From the NCBI GenBank assembly GCA_039566865.1, contig CM076948.1:24811001-24875000 (forward strand): DNA of 64,000 nucleotides, written 5' to 3'. The DNA is from Aurelia coerulea. Its lineage: Eukaryota > Cnidaria > Scyphozoa > Semaeostomeae > Ulmaridae. This document shows, piece by piece, positions 33,001-47,700 of the stretch; positions within the stretch are counted from its first letter, which is position 1, and each line of letters begins with the position of its first letter. The notes under the pieces were generated by a model. That model ran no database searches. It was given only the letters and a program-made list of their open reading frames with translations, and was not told where the DNA came from. Both the position numbers and the translations under genes were made by a program.

Positions 33001-36000
33001 AGGAAACTTTCAAGAGCAAATGAAGTAAAAACACAGTCTATGGTTGAAATCTTATGAATTTATAATGTACAGATGGAATATGAAACTTGGTTTGATTCAA
33101 TTCACTCAAAACATAGTATATTTTTTGAAACATTTGAAACCTCATCAGGTTAATGAGGTTTAAATGATAGTAAACTTTCAAGAGCAAATGAAGTAAAAAC
33201 ACAGTCTATGGTTGAAATCTTATGAATTTATAATGTATAGATGGAATATGAAACTTGGTTTGATTCAATTCACTCAAAACATAGTATATTTTTTGAAACA
33301 TTTGAAACCTCATCAGGTTAATGAGGTTTAAATGATAGTAAACTTTCAAGAGCAAATGAAGTAAAAACACAGTCTATGGTTGAAATCTTATGAATTTATA
33401 ATGTATAGATGGAATATGAAACTTGGGTTGATTCAATTCTCTCAAAACATAACATTTGAAACCTCATCAGGTTAATGAGGTTCAAATGACAGTAAACTTT
33501 CAAGAGAAAATGAAGTCAGAACACATTCTATTGTTGAAATCTTATGAATTTATAGCAAATAGATGAAATATGAAACTTGGTTTGATTCAATTCACTCAAA
33601 ACATAGTATATTTTTTGAAACATTTTAAACCTCATCAGGTTAATGAGGTTTAAATGATAGTAAACTTTCAAGAGCAAATGAAGTAAAAACACAGTCTATG
33701 GTTGAAATCCTATAAATTTATAATGTTTAGATGGAATATGAAACTTGGTTTGATTCAATTCTCTCAAAACATAGTATATTTTTTGAAACATTTGAAACCT
33801 CATCAGGTTAATGAGGTTCAAATGATAGTAAACTTTCAAGAGAAAATGAAGTCAGAACACATTCTATTGTTGAAATCTTATGAATTTATAGCAAATAGAT
33901 GAAATATGAAACTTGGTTTGATTCAATTCACTCAAAACATGGTATATTTTTTGAAACATTTGAAACCTCATCAGGTTAATGAGGTTCAAATGATAGTGAA
34001 CTTTCAAGAGAAAATGAAGTCAGAACATATTCTATTGTTGAAATCTTATAAATTTATAATGTATAGATCTAATATGAAACTTGGTTTGATTCAATTCACT
34101 CAAAACATGGTATATTTTTTGAAACATTTGCAACCTCATCAGGTTAATGAGGTTCAAATGATAGTAAACTTTCAAGAGATAATGAAGTCAGAACACATTC
34201 TATTGTTGAAATCTTATGAATTTATAGCAAATAGATGAAATATGAAACTTGGTTTGATTCAATTCATTCAAAACGTGGCAGATTTTTTGAAGCATTTGAA
34301 ACCTCATCAGGTTAATGAGGTTCAAATGATAGTAAACTTTCAAGAGAAAATGAAGTCAGAACACATTCTATTGTTGAAATCTTATGAATTTATAGCAAAT
34401 AGATGAAATATAAAACTTGGTTTGATTCAATTCACTCAAAACATAGAAGATTTTTTGAAACATTTGAAACCTCATCAGGTTAATGAGGTTCAAATGATAG
34501 TAAACTTTCAAGAGAAAATGAAGTCAGAACACATTCTATTGTTGAAATCTTATGAATTTATAATGTATAGATGGAATATGAAACTTGGTTTGATTCAATT
34601 CACTCAAAACATAGTATATTTTTTGAAACATTTGAAACCTCATCAGGTTAATGAGGTTCAAATGATAGTAAACTTTCAAGAGAAAATGAAGTCAGAATAC
34701 ATTCTATTGTTGAAATCTTATGAATTTATAGCAAATAGATGGAATATGAAACTTGGTTTGATTCAATTCACTCAAAACATGGTATATTTTTTGAAACATT
34801 TGAAACCTCATCAGGTTAATGAGGTTCAAATGATAGTAAACTTTCAAGAGAAAATGAAGTCAGAACACATTCTATTGTTGAAATCTTATGAATTTATAGC
34901 AAATAGATGAAATATAAAACTTGGTTTGATTCAATTCACTCAAAACATAGTATATTTTTTGAAACATTTGAAACCTCATCAGGTTAATGAGGTTTAAATG
35001 ATCGTAAACTTTCAAGAGAAAATGAAGTTAGAAAACATTCTATTGTTGAAATCTTATGAATTTATAGCAAATAGATGAAATATAAAACTTGGTTTGATTC
35101 AATTCACTCAAAACATAGTATATTTTTTGAAACATTTGAAACCTCATCAGGCTAATGAAGTTTAAATGATAGTAAACATTCAAGAGAAAATGAAGTCAGA
35201 ACACATTCTATTGTTGAAATCTTATGAATTTATAATGTATAGATGGAATATGAAACTTGGTTTGATTCAATTCACTCAAAACATAGTATATTTTTTGAAA
35301 CATTTGAAACCTCATCAGGTTAATGAGGTTCAAATGATAGTAAACTTTCAAGAGAAAATGAAGTCAGAACACATTCTATTGTTGAAATCTTATAAATTTA
35401 TAATGTATAGATCTAATATGAAACTTGGTTTGATTCAATTCACTCAAAACATGGTATATATTTTGAAACATTTGAAACCTCATCAGGTTAATGAGGTTCA
35501 AATGATAGTAAACTTTCAAGAGAAAATGAAGTCAGAACACATTCTATTGTTGAAATCTTATGAATTTATAGCAAATAGATGAAATATGAAACTTGGTTTG
35601 ATTCAATTCACTCAAAACATGGTATATTTTTTGAAACATTTGAAACCTCATCAGGTTAATGAGGTTCAAATGATAGTAAACTTTCAAGAGAAAATGAAGT
35701 CAGAACCTATTCTATTGTTGAAATCTTATGAATTTATAGCAAATAGATGAAATATAAAACTTGGTTTGATTCAATTCACTCAAAACATTTTATATTTTTT
35801 GAAACATTTGAAACCTCATCAGGTTAATGAGGTTCAAATGATAGTAAACTTTCAAGAGAAAATGAAGTCAGAACATATTCTATTGTTGAAATCTTATAAA
35901 TTTATAATGTATAGATCTAATATGAAACTTGGTTTGATTCAATTCACTCAAAACATGGTATATATTTTGAAACATTTGAAACCTCATCAGGTTAATGAGG

Positions 36001-38760
36001 TTCAAATGATCGTAAACTTTCAAGAGAAAATGAAGTCAGAACCTATTCTATTGTTGAAATCTTATGAATTTATAGCAAATAGATGGAATATGAAACTTGA
36101 TTTGATTCAATTCACTCAAAACATAGTATATTTTTTGAAACATTTGAAACCTCATCAGGTTAATGAGTTTTAAATGATAGTAAACTTTCAAGAGAAAATG
36201 AAGTCAAAACACATTCTATTGTTGAAATCTTATGAATTTATAATGTATAGATGGAATATGAAACTTGGTTTGATTCAATTCACTCAAAACATAGTATATT
36301 TTTTGAAACATTTGAAACCTCATCAGGTTAATGAGGTTTAAATGATAGTAAACTTTCAAGAGCAAATGAAGTAAAAACACAGTCTATGGTTGAAATCTTA
36401 TGAATTTATAATGTATAGATGGAATATGAAACTTGGTTTGATTCAATTCACTCAAAACATAGTATATTTTTTGAAACATTTGAAACCTCATCAGGTTAAT
36501 GAGGTTTAAATGATAGTAAACTTTCAAGAGCAAATGAAGTAAAAACACAGTCTATGGTTGAAATCTTATGAATTTATAATGTATAGATGGAATATGAAAC
36601 TTGGGTTGATTCAATTCTCTCAAAACATAACATTTGAAACCTCATCAGGTTAATGAGGTTCAAATGACAATAAACTTTCAAGAGAAAATGAAGTCAGAAC
36701 ACATTCTATTGTTGAAATCTTATGAATTTATAGCAAATAGATGAAATATGAAACTTGGTTTGATTCAATTCACTCAAAACATAGTATATTTTTTGAAACA
36801 TTTTAAACCTCATCAGGTTAATGAGGTTTAAATGATAGTAAACTTTCAAGAGCAAATGAAGTAAAAACACAGTCTATGGTTGAAATCCTATAAATTTATA
36901 ATGTTTAGATGGAATATGAAACTTGGTTTGATTCAATTCTCTCAAAACATAGTATATTTTTTGAAACATTTGAAACCTCATCAGGTTAATGAGGTTCAAA
37001 TGATAGTAAACTTTCAAGAGAAAATGAAGTCAGAACACATTCTATTGTTGAAATCTTATGAATTTATAGCAAATAGATGAAATATGAAACTTGGTTTGAT
37101 TCAATTCACTCAAAACATGGTATATTTTTTGAAACATTTGAAACCTCATCAGGTTAATGAGGTTCAAATGATAGTGAACTTTCAAGAGAAAATGAAGTCA
37201 GAACATATTCTATTGTTGAAATCTTATAAATTTATAATGTATAGATCTAATATGAAACTTGGTTTGATTCAATTCACTCAAAACATGGTATATTTTTTGA
37301 AACATTTGCAACCTCATCAGGTTAATGAGGTTCAAATGATAGTAAACTTTCAAGAGATAATGAAGTCAGAACACATTCTATTGTTGAAATCTTATGAATT
37401 TATAGCAAATAGATGAAATATGAAACTTGGTTTGATTCAATTCACTCAAAACATGGTATATTTTTTGAAACATTTGAAACCTCATCAGGTTAATGAGGAT
37501 CAAATGATAGTAAACTTTCAAGAGAAAATGAAGTCAGAACACATTCTATTGTTGAAATCTTATGAATTTATAGCAAATAGATGAAATATAAAACTTGGTT
37601 TGATTCAATTCACTCAAAACATAGTATATTTTTTGAAACATTTGAAACCTCATCAGGTTAATGAGGTTCAAATGATAGTAAACTTTCAAGAGAAAATGAA
37701 GTCAGAACACATTCTATTGTTGAAATTTTATAAATGTATAATGTATAGATGGAATATGAAACTTGGTTTGATTCAATTCACTCAAAACATAGTATATTTT
37801 TTGAAACATTTGAAACCTCATCAGGTTAATGAGGTTTAAATGATCGTAAACTTTCAAGAGAAAATGAAGTCAGAATACATTCTATTGTTGAAATCTTATG
37901 AATTTATAGCAAATAGATGGAATATGAAACTTGGTTTGATTCAATTCACTCAAAACATGGTATATTTTTTGAAACATTTGAAACCTCATCAGGTTAATGA
38001 GGTTCAAATGATAGTAAACTTTCAAGAGAAAATGAAGTCAGAACACATTCTATTGTTGAAATCTTATGAATTTATAGCAAATAGATGAAATATAAAACTT
38101 GGTTTGATTCAATTCACTCAAAACATAGTATATTTTTTGAAACATTTGAAACCTCATCAGGTTAATGAGGTTTAAATGATCGTAAACTTTCAAGAGAAAA
38201 TGAAGTTAGAAAACATTCTATTGTTGAAATCTTATGAATTTATAGCAAATAGATGAAATATAAAACTTGGTTTGATTCAATTCACTCAAAACATAGTATA
38301 TTTTTTGAAACATTTGAAACCTCATCAGGTTAATGAAGTTTAAATGATAGTAAACATTCAAGAGAAAATGAAGTCAGAACACATTCTATTGTTGAAATCT
38401 TATGAATTTATAATGTATAGATGGAATATGAAACTTGGTTTGATTCAATTCACTCAAAACATAGTATATTTTTTGAAACATTTGAAACCTCATCAGGTTA
38501 ATGAGGTTCAAATGATAGTAAACTTTCAAGAGAAAATGAAGTCAGAACACATTCTATTGTTGAAATCTTATAAATTTATAATGTATAGATCTAATATGAA
38601 ACTTGGTTTGATTCAATTCACTCAAAACATGGTATATATTTTGAAACATTTGAAACCTCATCAGGTTAATGAGGTTCAAATGATAGTAAACTTTCAAGAG
38701 AAAATGAAGTCAGAACACATTCTATTGTTGAAATCTTATGAATTTATAGCAAATAGATGA
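33000..38760 (+). repeat. Tandem higher-order repeat of about 3,178 bp (satellite type B)
   Basis: Landmark variants at 33346-33460, 33702, 33906, 34422 and 35166 recur exactly 3,178 bp later at 36524, 36880, 37084, 37600 and 38344. The unit equals 19 monomers less 14 bp, the loss being in a short monomer (CTCTCAAAACATAACATTTG) present in both blocks. Confidence 0.85.
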
Positions 38761-41700
38761 AATATGAAACTTGGTTTGATTCAATTCACTCAAAACATAG
38801 TATATTTTTTGAAACATTTGAAACCTCATCAGGTTAATGAGGTTCAAATGACAGTAAACTTTCAAGAGAAAATGAAGTCAGAACACATTCTATTGTTGAA
38901 ATCTTATAAATTTATAATGTATAGATGGAATATGAAACTTGGTTTGATTCAATTCACTCAAAACATAGTATATTTTTTGAAACATTTGAAACCTCATCAG
39001 GTTAATGAGGTTCAAATGATAGTAAACTTTCAAGAGAAAATGAAGTCAGAACACATTCTATTGTTGAAATCTTATAAATTTATAATGTATAGATGGAATA
39101 TGAAACTTGGTTTGATTCAATTCACTCAAAACATAGTATATTTTTTGAAACATTTGAAACCTCATCAGGTTAATGAGGTTCAAATGATAGTAAACTTTCA
39201 AGAGAAAATGAAGTCAGAACACATTCTATTGTTGAAATCTTATAAATTTATAATGTATAGATGGAATATGAAACTTGGTTTGATTCAATTCACTCAAAAC
39301 ATAGTATATTTTTTGAAACATTTGAAACCTCATCAGGTTAATGAGGTTCAAATGATAGTAAACTTTCAAGAGAAAATGAAGTCAGAACACATTCTATTGT
39401 TGAAATCTTATAAATTTAGAATGTATAGATGGAATATGAAACTTGGTTTGATTCAATTCACTCAAAACATAGTATATTTTTTGAAACATTTGAAACCTCA
39501 TCAGGTTAATGAGGTTCAAATGATAGTAAACTTGTCAAGAGAAAATGAAGTCAGAACACATTCTATTGTTGAAATCTTATAAATGTATAATGTATAGATG
39601 GAATATGAAACTTGGTTTGATTCAATTCACTCAAAACATAGTATATTTTTTGAAACATTTGAAACCTCATCAGGTTAATGAGGTTCAAATGATAGTAAAC
39701 TTTCAAGAGAAAATGAAGTCAGAACACATTCTATTGTTGAAATCTTATAAATGTATAATGTATAGATGGAATATGAAACTTGGTTTGATTCAATTCACTC
39801 AAAACATAGTATATTTTTTGAAACATTTGAAACCTCATCAGGTTAATGAGGTTCAAATGATAGTAAACTTTCAAGAGCAAATGAAGTAAAAACACAGTCT
39901 ATGGTTGAAATCTTATGAATTTATAATGTATAGATGGAATATGAAACTTGGTTTGATTCAATTCACTCAAAAACATAGTATATTTTTTGAAACATTTGAA
40001 ACCTCATCAGGTTAATGAGGTTCAAATGATAGTAAACTTTCAAGAGAAAATGAAGTCAGAACACATTCTATTGTTGAAATCTTATAAATTTATAATGTAT
40101 AGATGGAATATGAAACTTGGTTTGATTCAATTCAGTCAAAACATAGTATATTTTTTTGAAACATTTGAAACCTCATCCGGTTAATGAGGTTTAAATGATA
40201 GTAAACTTTCAAGAGCAAATGAAGTAAAAACACATTCTATGGTTGAAATCTTATGAATTTATAATGTATAGATGGAATATGAAACTTGGTTTGATTCAAT
40301 TCACTCAAAACATAGTATATTTTTTGAAACATTTGAAACCTCATCAGGTTAATGAGGTTCAAATGATAGTAAACTTTCAAGAGAAAATGAAGTCAGAACA
40401 CATTCTATTGTTGAAATCTTATAAATTTATAATGTATAGATGGAATATGAAACTTGGTTTGATTCAATTCACTCAAAACATAGTATAGTTTTTGAAACAT
40501 TTGAAACCTCATCAGGTTAATGAGGTTCAAATGATAGTAAACTTGTCAAGAGAAAATGGAGTCAGAACACATTCTATTGTTGAAATCTTATGAATTTATA
40601 ATGTATAGATGGAATATGAAACTTGGTTTGATTCAATTCACTCAAAACATAGTATATTTTTTGAAACATTTGAAACCTCATCAGGTTAATGAGGTTCAAA
40701 TGATAGTAAACGTTCAAGAGCAAATGAAGTAAAAACACAGTCTATTGTTGAAATCTTATGAATTTATAATGTATAGATGGAATATGAAACTTGGTTTGAT
40801 TCAATTCACTCAAAACATAGTATATTTTTTGAAACATTTGAAACCTCATCAGGTTAATGAGGTTCAAATGATAGTAAACTTGTCAAGAGAAAATGGAGTC
40901 AGAACACATTCTATTGTTGAAATCTTATGAATTTATAATGTATAGATGGAATATGAAACTTGGTTTGATTCAATTCACTCAAAACATAGTATATTTTTTG
41001 AAACATTTGAAACCTCATCAGGTTAATGAGGTTCAAATGATAGTAAACTTTCAAGAGAAAATGAAGTCAGAACACATTCTATTGTTGAAATCTTATAAAT
41101 TTATAATGTATAGATGGAATATGAAACTTGGTTTGATTCAATTCACTCAAAACATAGTATATTTTTTGAAACATTTGAAACCTCATCAGGTTAATGAGGT
41201 TTAAATGATAGTAAACTTTCAAGAGAAAATGAAGTCAGAACACATTCTATTGTTGAAATCTTATGAATTTATAATGTATAGATGGAATATGAAACTTGGT
41301 TTGATTCAATTCACTCAAAACATAGTATATTTTTTGAAACATTTGAAACCTCATCAGGTTAATGAGGTTCAAATGATAGTAAACTTTCAAGAGAAAATGA
41401 AGTCAGAACACATTCTATTGTTGAAATCTTATAAATTTATAATGTATAGATGGAATATGAAACTTGGTTTGATTCAATTCACTCAAAACATAGTATATTT
41501 TTTGAAACATTTGAAACCTCATCAGGTTAATGAGGTTCAAATGATAGTAAACTTTCAAGAGAAAATGAAGTCAGAACACATTCTATTGTTGAAATCTTAT
41601 AAATTTATAATGTATAGATGGAATATGAAACTTGGTTTGATTCAATTCACTCAAAACATAGTATAGTTTTTGAAACATTTGAAACCTCATCAGGTTAATG

Positions 41701-44700
41701 AGGTTCAAATGATAGTAAACTTGTCAAGAGAAAATGAAGTCAGAACACATTCTATTGTTGAAATCTTATGAATTTATAATGTATAGATGGAATATGAAAC
41801 TTGGTTTGATTCAATTCACTCAAAACATAGTATATTTTTTGAAACATTTGAAACCTCATCAGGTTAATGAGGTTCAAATGATAGTAAACTTTCAAGAGAA
41901 AATGAAGTCAGAACACATTCTATTGTTGAAATCTTATAAATTTATAATGTATAGATGGAATATGAAACTTGGTTTGATTCAATTCACTCAAAACATAGTA
42001 TATTTTTTGAAACATTTGAAACCTCATCAGGTTAATGAGGTTCAAATGATAGTAAACTTTCAAGAGAAAATGAAGTCAGAACACATTCTATTGTTGAAAT
42101 CTTATAAATTTATAATGTATAGATGGAATATGAAACTTGGTTTGATTCAATTCACTCAAAACATAGTATATTTTTTGAAACATTTGAAACCTCATCAGGT
42201 TAATGAGGTTCAAATGATAGTAAACTTTCAAGAGAAAATGAAATCAGAACACATTCTATTGTTGAAATCTTATAAATTTATAATGTATAGATGGAATATG
42301 AAACTTGGTTTGATTCAATTCACTCAAAACATAGTATATTTTTTGAAACATTTGAAACCTCATCAGGTTAATGAGGTTCAAATGATAGTAAACTTTCAAG
42401 AGAAAATGAAGTCAGAACACATTCTATTGTTGAAATCTTATGAATTTATAATGTATAGATGGAATATGAAACTTGGTTTGATTCAATTCACTCAAAACAT
42501 AGTATATTTTTTGAAACATTTGAAACCTCATCAGGTTAATGAGGTTCAAATGATAGTAAACTTTCAAGAGAAAATGAAGTCAGAACACATTCTATTGTTG
42601 AAATCTTATAAATTTATAATGTATAGATGGAATATGAAACTTGGTTTGATTCAATTCACTCAAAACATAGTATATTTTTTGAAACATTTGAAACCTCATC
42701 AGGTTAATGAGGTTCAAATGATAGTAAACTTTCAAGAGAAAATGAAGTCAGAACACATTCTATTGTTGAAATCTTATAAATTTATAATGTATAGATGGAA
42801 TATGAAACTTGGTTTGATTCAATTCACTCAAAACATAGTATATTTTTTGAAACATTTGAAACCTCATCAGGTTAATGAGGTTCAAATGATAGTAAACTTT
42901 CAAGAGAAAATGAAGTCAGAACACATTCTATTGTTGAAATCTTATAAATTTATAATGTATAGATGGAATATGAAACTTGGTTTGATTCAATTCACTCAAA
43001 ACATAGTATATTTTTTGAAACATTTGAAACCTCATCAGGTTAATGAGGTTCAAATGATAGTAAACTTTCAAGAGAAAATGAAGTCAGAACACATTCTATT
43101 GTTGAAATCTTATAAATTTATAATGTATAGATGGAATATGAAACTTGGTTTGATTCAATTCACTCAAAACATAGTATATTTTTTGAAACATTTGAAACCT
43201 CATCAGGTTAATGAGGTTCAAATGATAGTAAACTTGTCAAGAGAAAATAGAGTCAGAACACATTCTATTGTTGAAATCTTATGAATTTATAATGTATAGA
43301 TGGAATATGAAACTTGGTTTGATTCAATTCACTCAAAACATAATTTTTTATTTGAAACCTCATCAGGTTAATGAGGTTCAAATGATAGTAAACTTTCAAG
43401 AGAAAATGAAGTCAGAACACATTCTATTGTTGAAATCTTATAAATTTAGAATGTATAGATGGAATATGAAACTTGGTTTGATTCAATTCACTCAAAACAT
43501 AGTATATTTTTTGAAACATTTGAAACCTCATCAGGTTAATGAGGTTCAAATGATAGTAAACTTTCAAGAGAAAATGAAGTCAGAACACATTCTATTGTTG
43601 AAATCTTATGAATTTATAATGTATAGATGGAATATGAAACTTGGTTTGATTCAATTCACTCAAAACATAGTATATTTTTTGAAACATTTGAAACCTCATC
43701 AGGTTAATGAGGTTCAAATGATAGTAAACTTTCAAGAGAAAATGAAGTCAGAACACATTCTATTGTTGAAATCTTATAATTTAGAATGTATAGATGGAAT
43801 ATGAAACTTGGTTTGATTCAATTCACTCAAAACATAGTATATTTTTTGAAACATTTGAAACCTCATCAGGTTAATGAGGTTCAAATGATAGTAAACTTTC
43901 AAGAGAAAATGAAGTAAAAACACAGTCTATGGTTGAAATCTTATGAATTTATAATGTATAGATGGAATATGAAACTTGGTTTGATTCAATTCACTCAAAA
44001 CATAGTATATTTTTTGAAACATTTGAAACCTCATCAGGTTAATGAGGTTCAAATGATAGTAAACTTTCAAGAGAAAATGAAGTCAGAACACATTCTATTG
44101 TTGAAATCTTATAAATTTATAATGTATAGATGGAATATGAAACTTGGTTTGATTCAATTCACTCAAAACATAGTATAGTTTTTGAAACATTTGAAACCTC
44201 ATCAGGTTAATGAGGTTCAAATGATAGTAAACTTTCAAGAGAAAATGAAGTAAGAGCACATTCTATGGTTGAAATCTTATGAATTTATAATGTATAGATG
44301 GAATATGAAACTTGGTTTGATTCAATTCACTCAAAACATAGTATATTTTTTGAAACATTTGAAACCTCATCAGGTTAATGAGGTTCAAATGATAGTAAAC
44401 TTTCAAGAGAAAATGAAGTCAGAACACATTCTATTGTTGAAATCTTATAAATTTATAATGTATAGATGGAATATGAAACTTGGTTTGATTCAATTCACTC
44501 AAAAAATAGTATAGTTTTTGAAACATTTGAAACCTCATCAGGTTAATGAGGTTCAAATGATAGTAAACTTGTCAAGAGAAAATAGAGTCAGAACACATTC
44601 TATTGTTGAAATCTTATGAATTTATAATGTATAGATGGAATATGAAACTTGGTTTGATTCAATTCACTCAAAACATAGTATATTTTTTGAAACATTTGAA

Positions 44701-47700
44701 ACCTCATCAGGTTAATGAGGTTCAAATGATAGTAAACTTTCAAGAGAAAATGAAGTCAGAACACATTCTATTGTTGAAATCTTATAAATTTATAATGTAT
44801 AGATGGAATATGAAACTTGGTTTGATTCAATTCACTCAAAACATAGTATATTTTTTGAAACATTTGAAACCTCATCAGGTTAATGAGGTTCAAATGATAG
44901 TAAACTTTCAAGAGAAAATGAAGTCAGAACACATTCTATTGTTGAAATCTTATAAATTTATAATGTATAGATGGAATATGAAACTTGGTTTGATTCAATT
45001 CACTCAAAACATAGTATATTTTTTGAAACATTTGAAACCTCATCAGGTTAATGAGGTTCAAATGATAGTAAACTTTCAAGAGAAAATGAAGTCAGAAAAC
45101 ATTCTATTGTTGAAATCTTATAAATTTATAATGTATAGATGGAATATGAAACTTGGTTTGATTCAATTCACTCAAAACATAGTATATTTTTTGAAACATT
45201 TGAAACCTCATCAGGTTAATGAGGTTCAAATGATAGTAAACTTTCAAGAGAAAATGAAGTCAGAACACATTCTATTGTTGAAATCTTATAAATTTATAAT
45301 GTATAGATGGAATATGAAACTTGGTTTGATTCAATTCACTCAAAACATAGTATATTTTTTGAAACATTTGAAACCTCATCAGGTTAATGAGGTTCAAATG
45401 ATAGTAAACTTTCAAGAGCAAATGAAGTAAAAACACAGTCTATGGTTGAAATCTTATGAATTTATAATGTATAGATGGAATATGAAACTTGGTTTGATTC
45501 AATTCACTCAAAAAATAGTATATTTTTTGAAACATTTGAAACCTCATCAGGTTAATGAGGTTCAAATGATAGTAAACTTGTCAAGAGAAAATGAAGTCAG
45601 AACACATTCTATTGTTGAAATCTTATGAATTTATAATGTATAGATGGAATATGAAACTTGGTTTGATTCAATTCACTCAAAACATAGTATATTTTTTGAA
45701 ACATTTGAAACCTCATCAGGTTAATGAGGTTCAAATGATAGTAAACTTGTCAAGAGAAAATGAAGTAAGAGCACATTCTATGGTTGAAATCTTATGAATT
45801 TATAATGTATAGATGGAATATGAAACTTGGTTTGATTCAATTCACTCAAAACATAGTATATTTTTTGAAACATTTGAAACCTCATCAGGTTAATGAGGTT
45901 CAAATGATAGTAAACTTTCAAGAGAAAATGAAGTCAGAACACATTCTATTGTTGAAATCTTATAAATTTATAATGTATAGATGGAATATGAAACTTGGTT
46001 TGATTCAATTCACTCAAAACATAGTATATTTTTTGAAACATTTGAAACCTCATCAGGTTAATGAGGTTCAAATGATAGTAAACTTTCAAGAGAAAATGAA
46101 GTCAGAACACATTCTATTGTTGAAATCTTATAAATTTAGAATGTATAGATGGAATATGAAACTTGGTTTGATTCAATTCACTCAAAACATAGTATAGTTT
46201 TTGAAACATTTGAAACCTCATCAGGTTAATGAGGTTCAAATGATAGTAAACTTGTCAAGAGAAAATGAAGTCAGAACACATTCTATTGTTGAAATCTTAT
46301 GAATTTATAATGTATAGATGGAATATGAAACTTGGTTTGATTCAATTCACTCAAAACATAGTATATTTTTTGAAACATTTGAAACCTCATCAGGTTAATG
46401 AGGTTCAAATGATAGTAAACTTTCAAGAGAAAATGAAGTCAGAACACATTCTATTGTTGAAATCTTATAAATTTATAATGTATAGATCGAATATGAAACT
46501 TGGTTTGATTCAATTCACTCAAAACATAGTATATTTTTTGAAACATTTGAAACCTCATCAGGTTAATGAGGTTCAAATGATAGTAAACTTTCAAGAGAAA
46601 ATGAAGTCAGAACACATTCTATTGTTGAAATCTTATAAATTTATAATGTATAGATGGAATATGAAACTTGGTTTGATTCAATTCACTCAAAACATAGTAT
46701 ATTTTTTGAAACATTTGAAACCTCATCAGGTTAATGAGGTTCAAATGATAGTAAACTTTCAAGAGAAAATGAAGTCAGAACACATTCTATTGTTGAAATC
46801 TTATAAATTTATAATGTATAGATGGAATATGAAACTTGGTTTGATTCAATTCACTCAAAACATAGTATATTTTTTGAAACATTTGAAACCTCATCAGGTT
46901 AATGAGGTTCAAATGATAGTAAACTTTCAAGAGAAAATGAAGTCAGAACACATTCTATTGTTGAAATCTTATAAATTTATAATGTATAGATGGAATATGA
47001 AACTTGGTTTGATTCAATTCACTCAAAACATAGTATATTTTTTGAAACATTTGAAACCTCATCAGGTTAATGAGGTTCAAATGATAGTAAACTTTCAAGA
47101 GAAAATGAAGTCAGAACACATTCTATTGTTGAAATCTTATAAATTTATAATGTATAGATGGAATATGAAACTTGGTTTGATTCAATTCACTCAAAACATA
47201 GTATATTTTTTGAAACATTTGAAACCTCATCAGGTTAATGAGGTTCAAATGATAGTAAACTTGTCAAGAGAAAATGAAGTCAGAACACATTCTATTGTTG
47301 AAATCTTATGAATTTATAATGTATAGATGGAATATGAAACTTGGTTTGATTCAATTCACTCAAAACATAGTATATTTTTTGAAACATTTGAAACCTCATC
47401 AGGTTAATGAGGTTCAAATGATAGTAAACTTTCAAGAGAAAATGAAGTCAGAACACATTCTATTGTTGAAATCTTATAAATATAGAATGTATAGATGGAA
47501 TATGAAACTTGGTTTGATTCAATTCACTCAAAACATAGTATATTTTTTGAAACATTTGAAACCTCATCAGGTTAATGAGGTTCAAATGATAGTAAACTTG
47601 TCAAGAGAAAATAGAGTCAGAACACATTCTATTGTTGAAATCTTATGAATTTATAATGTATAGATGGAATATGAAACTTGGTTTGATTCAATTCACTCAA

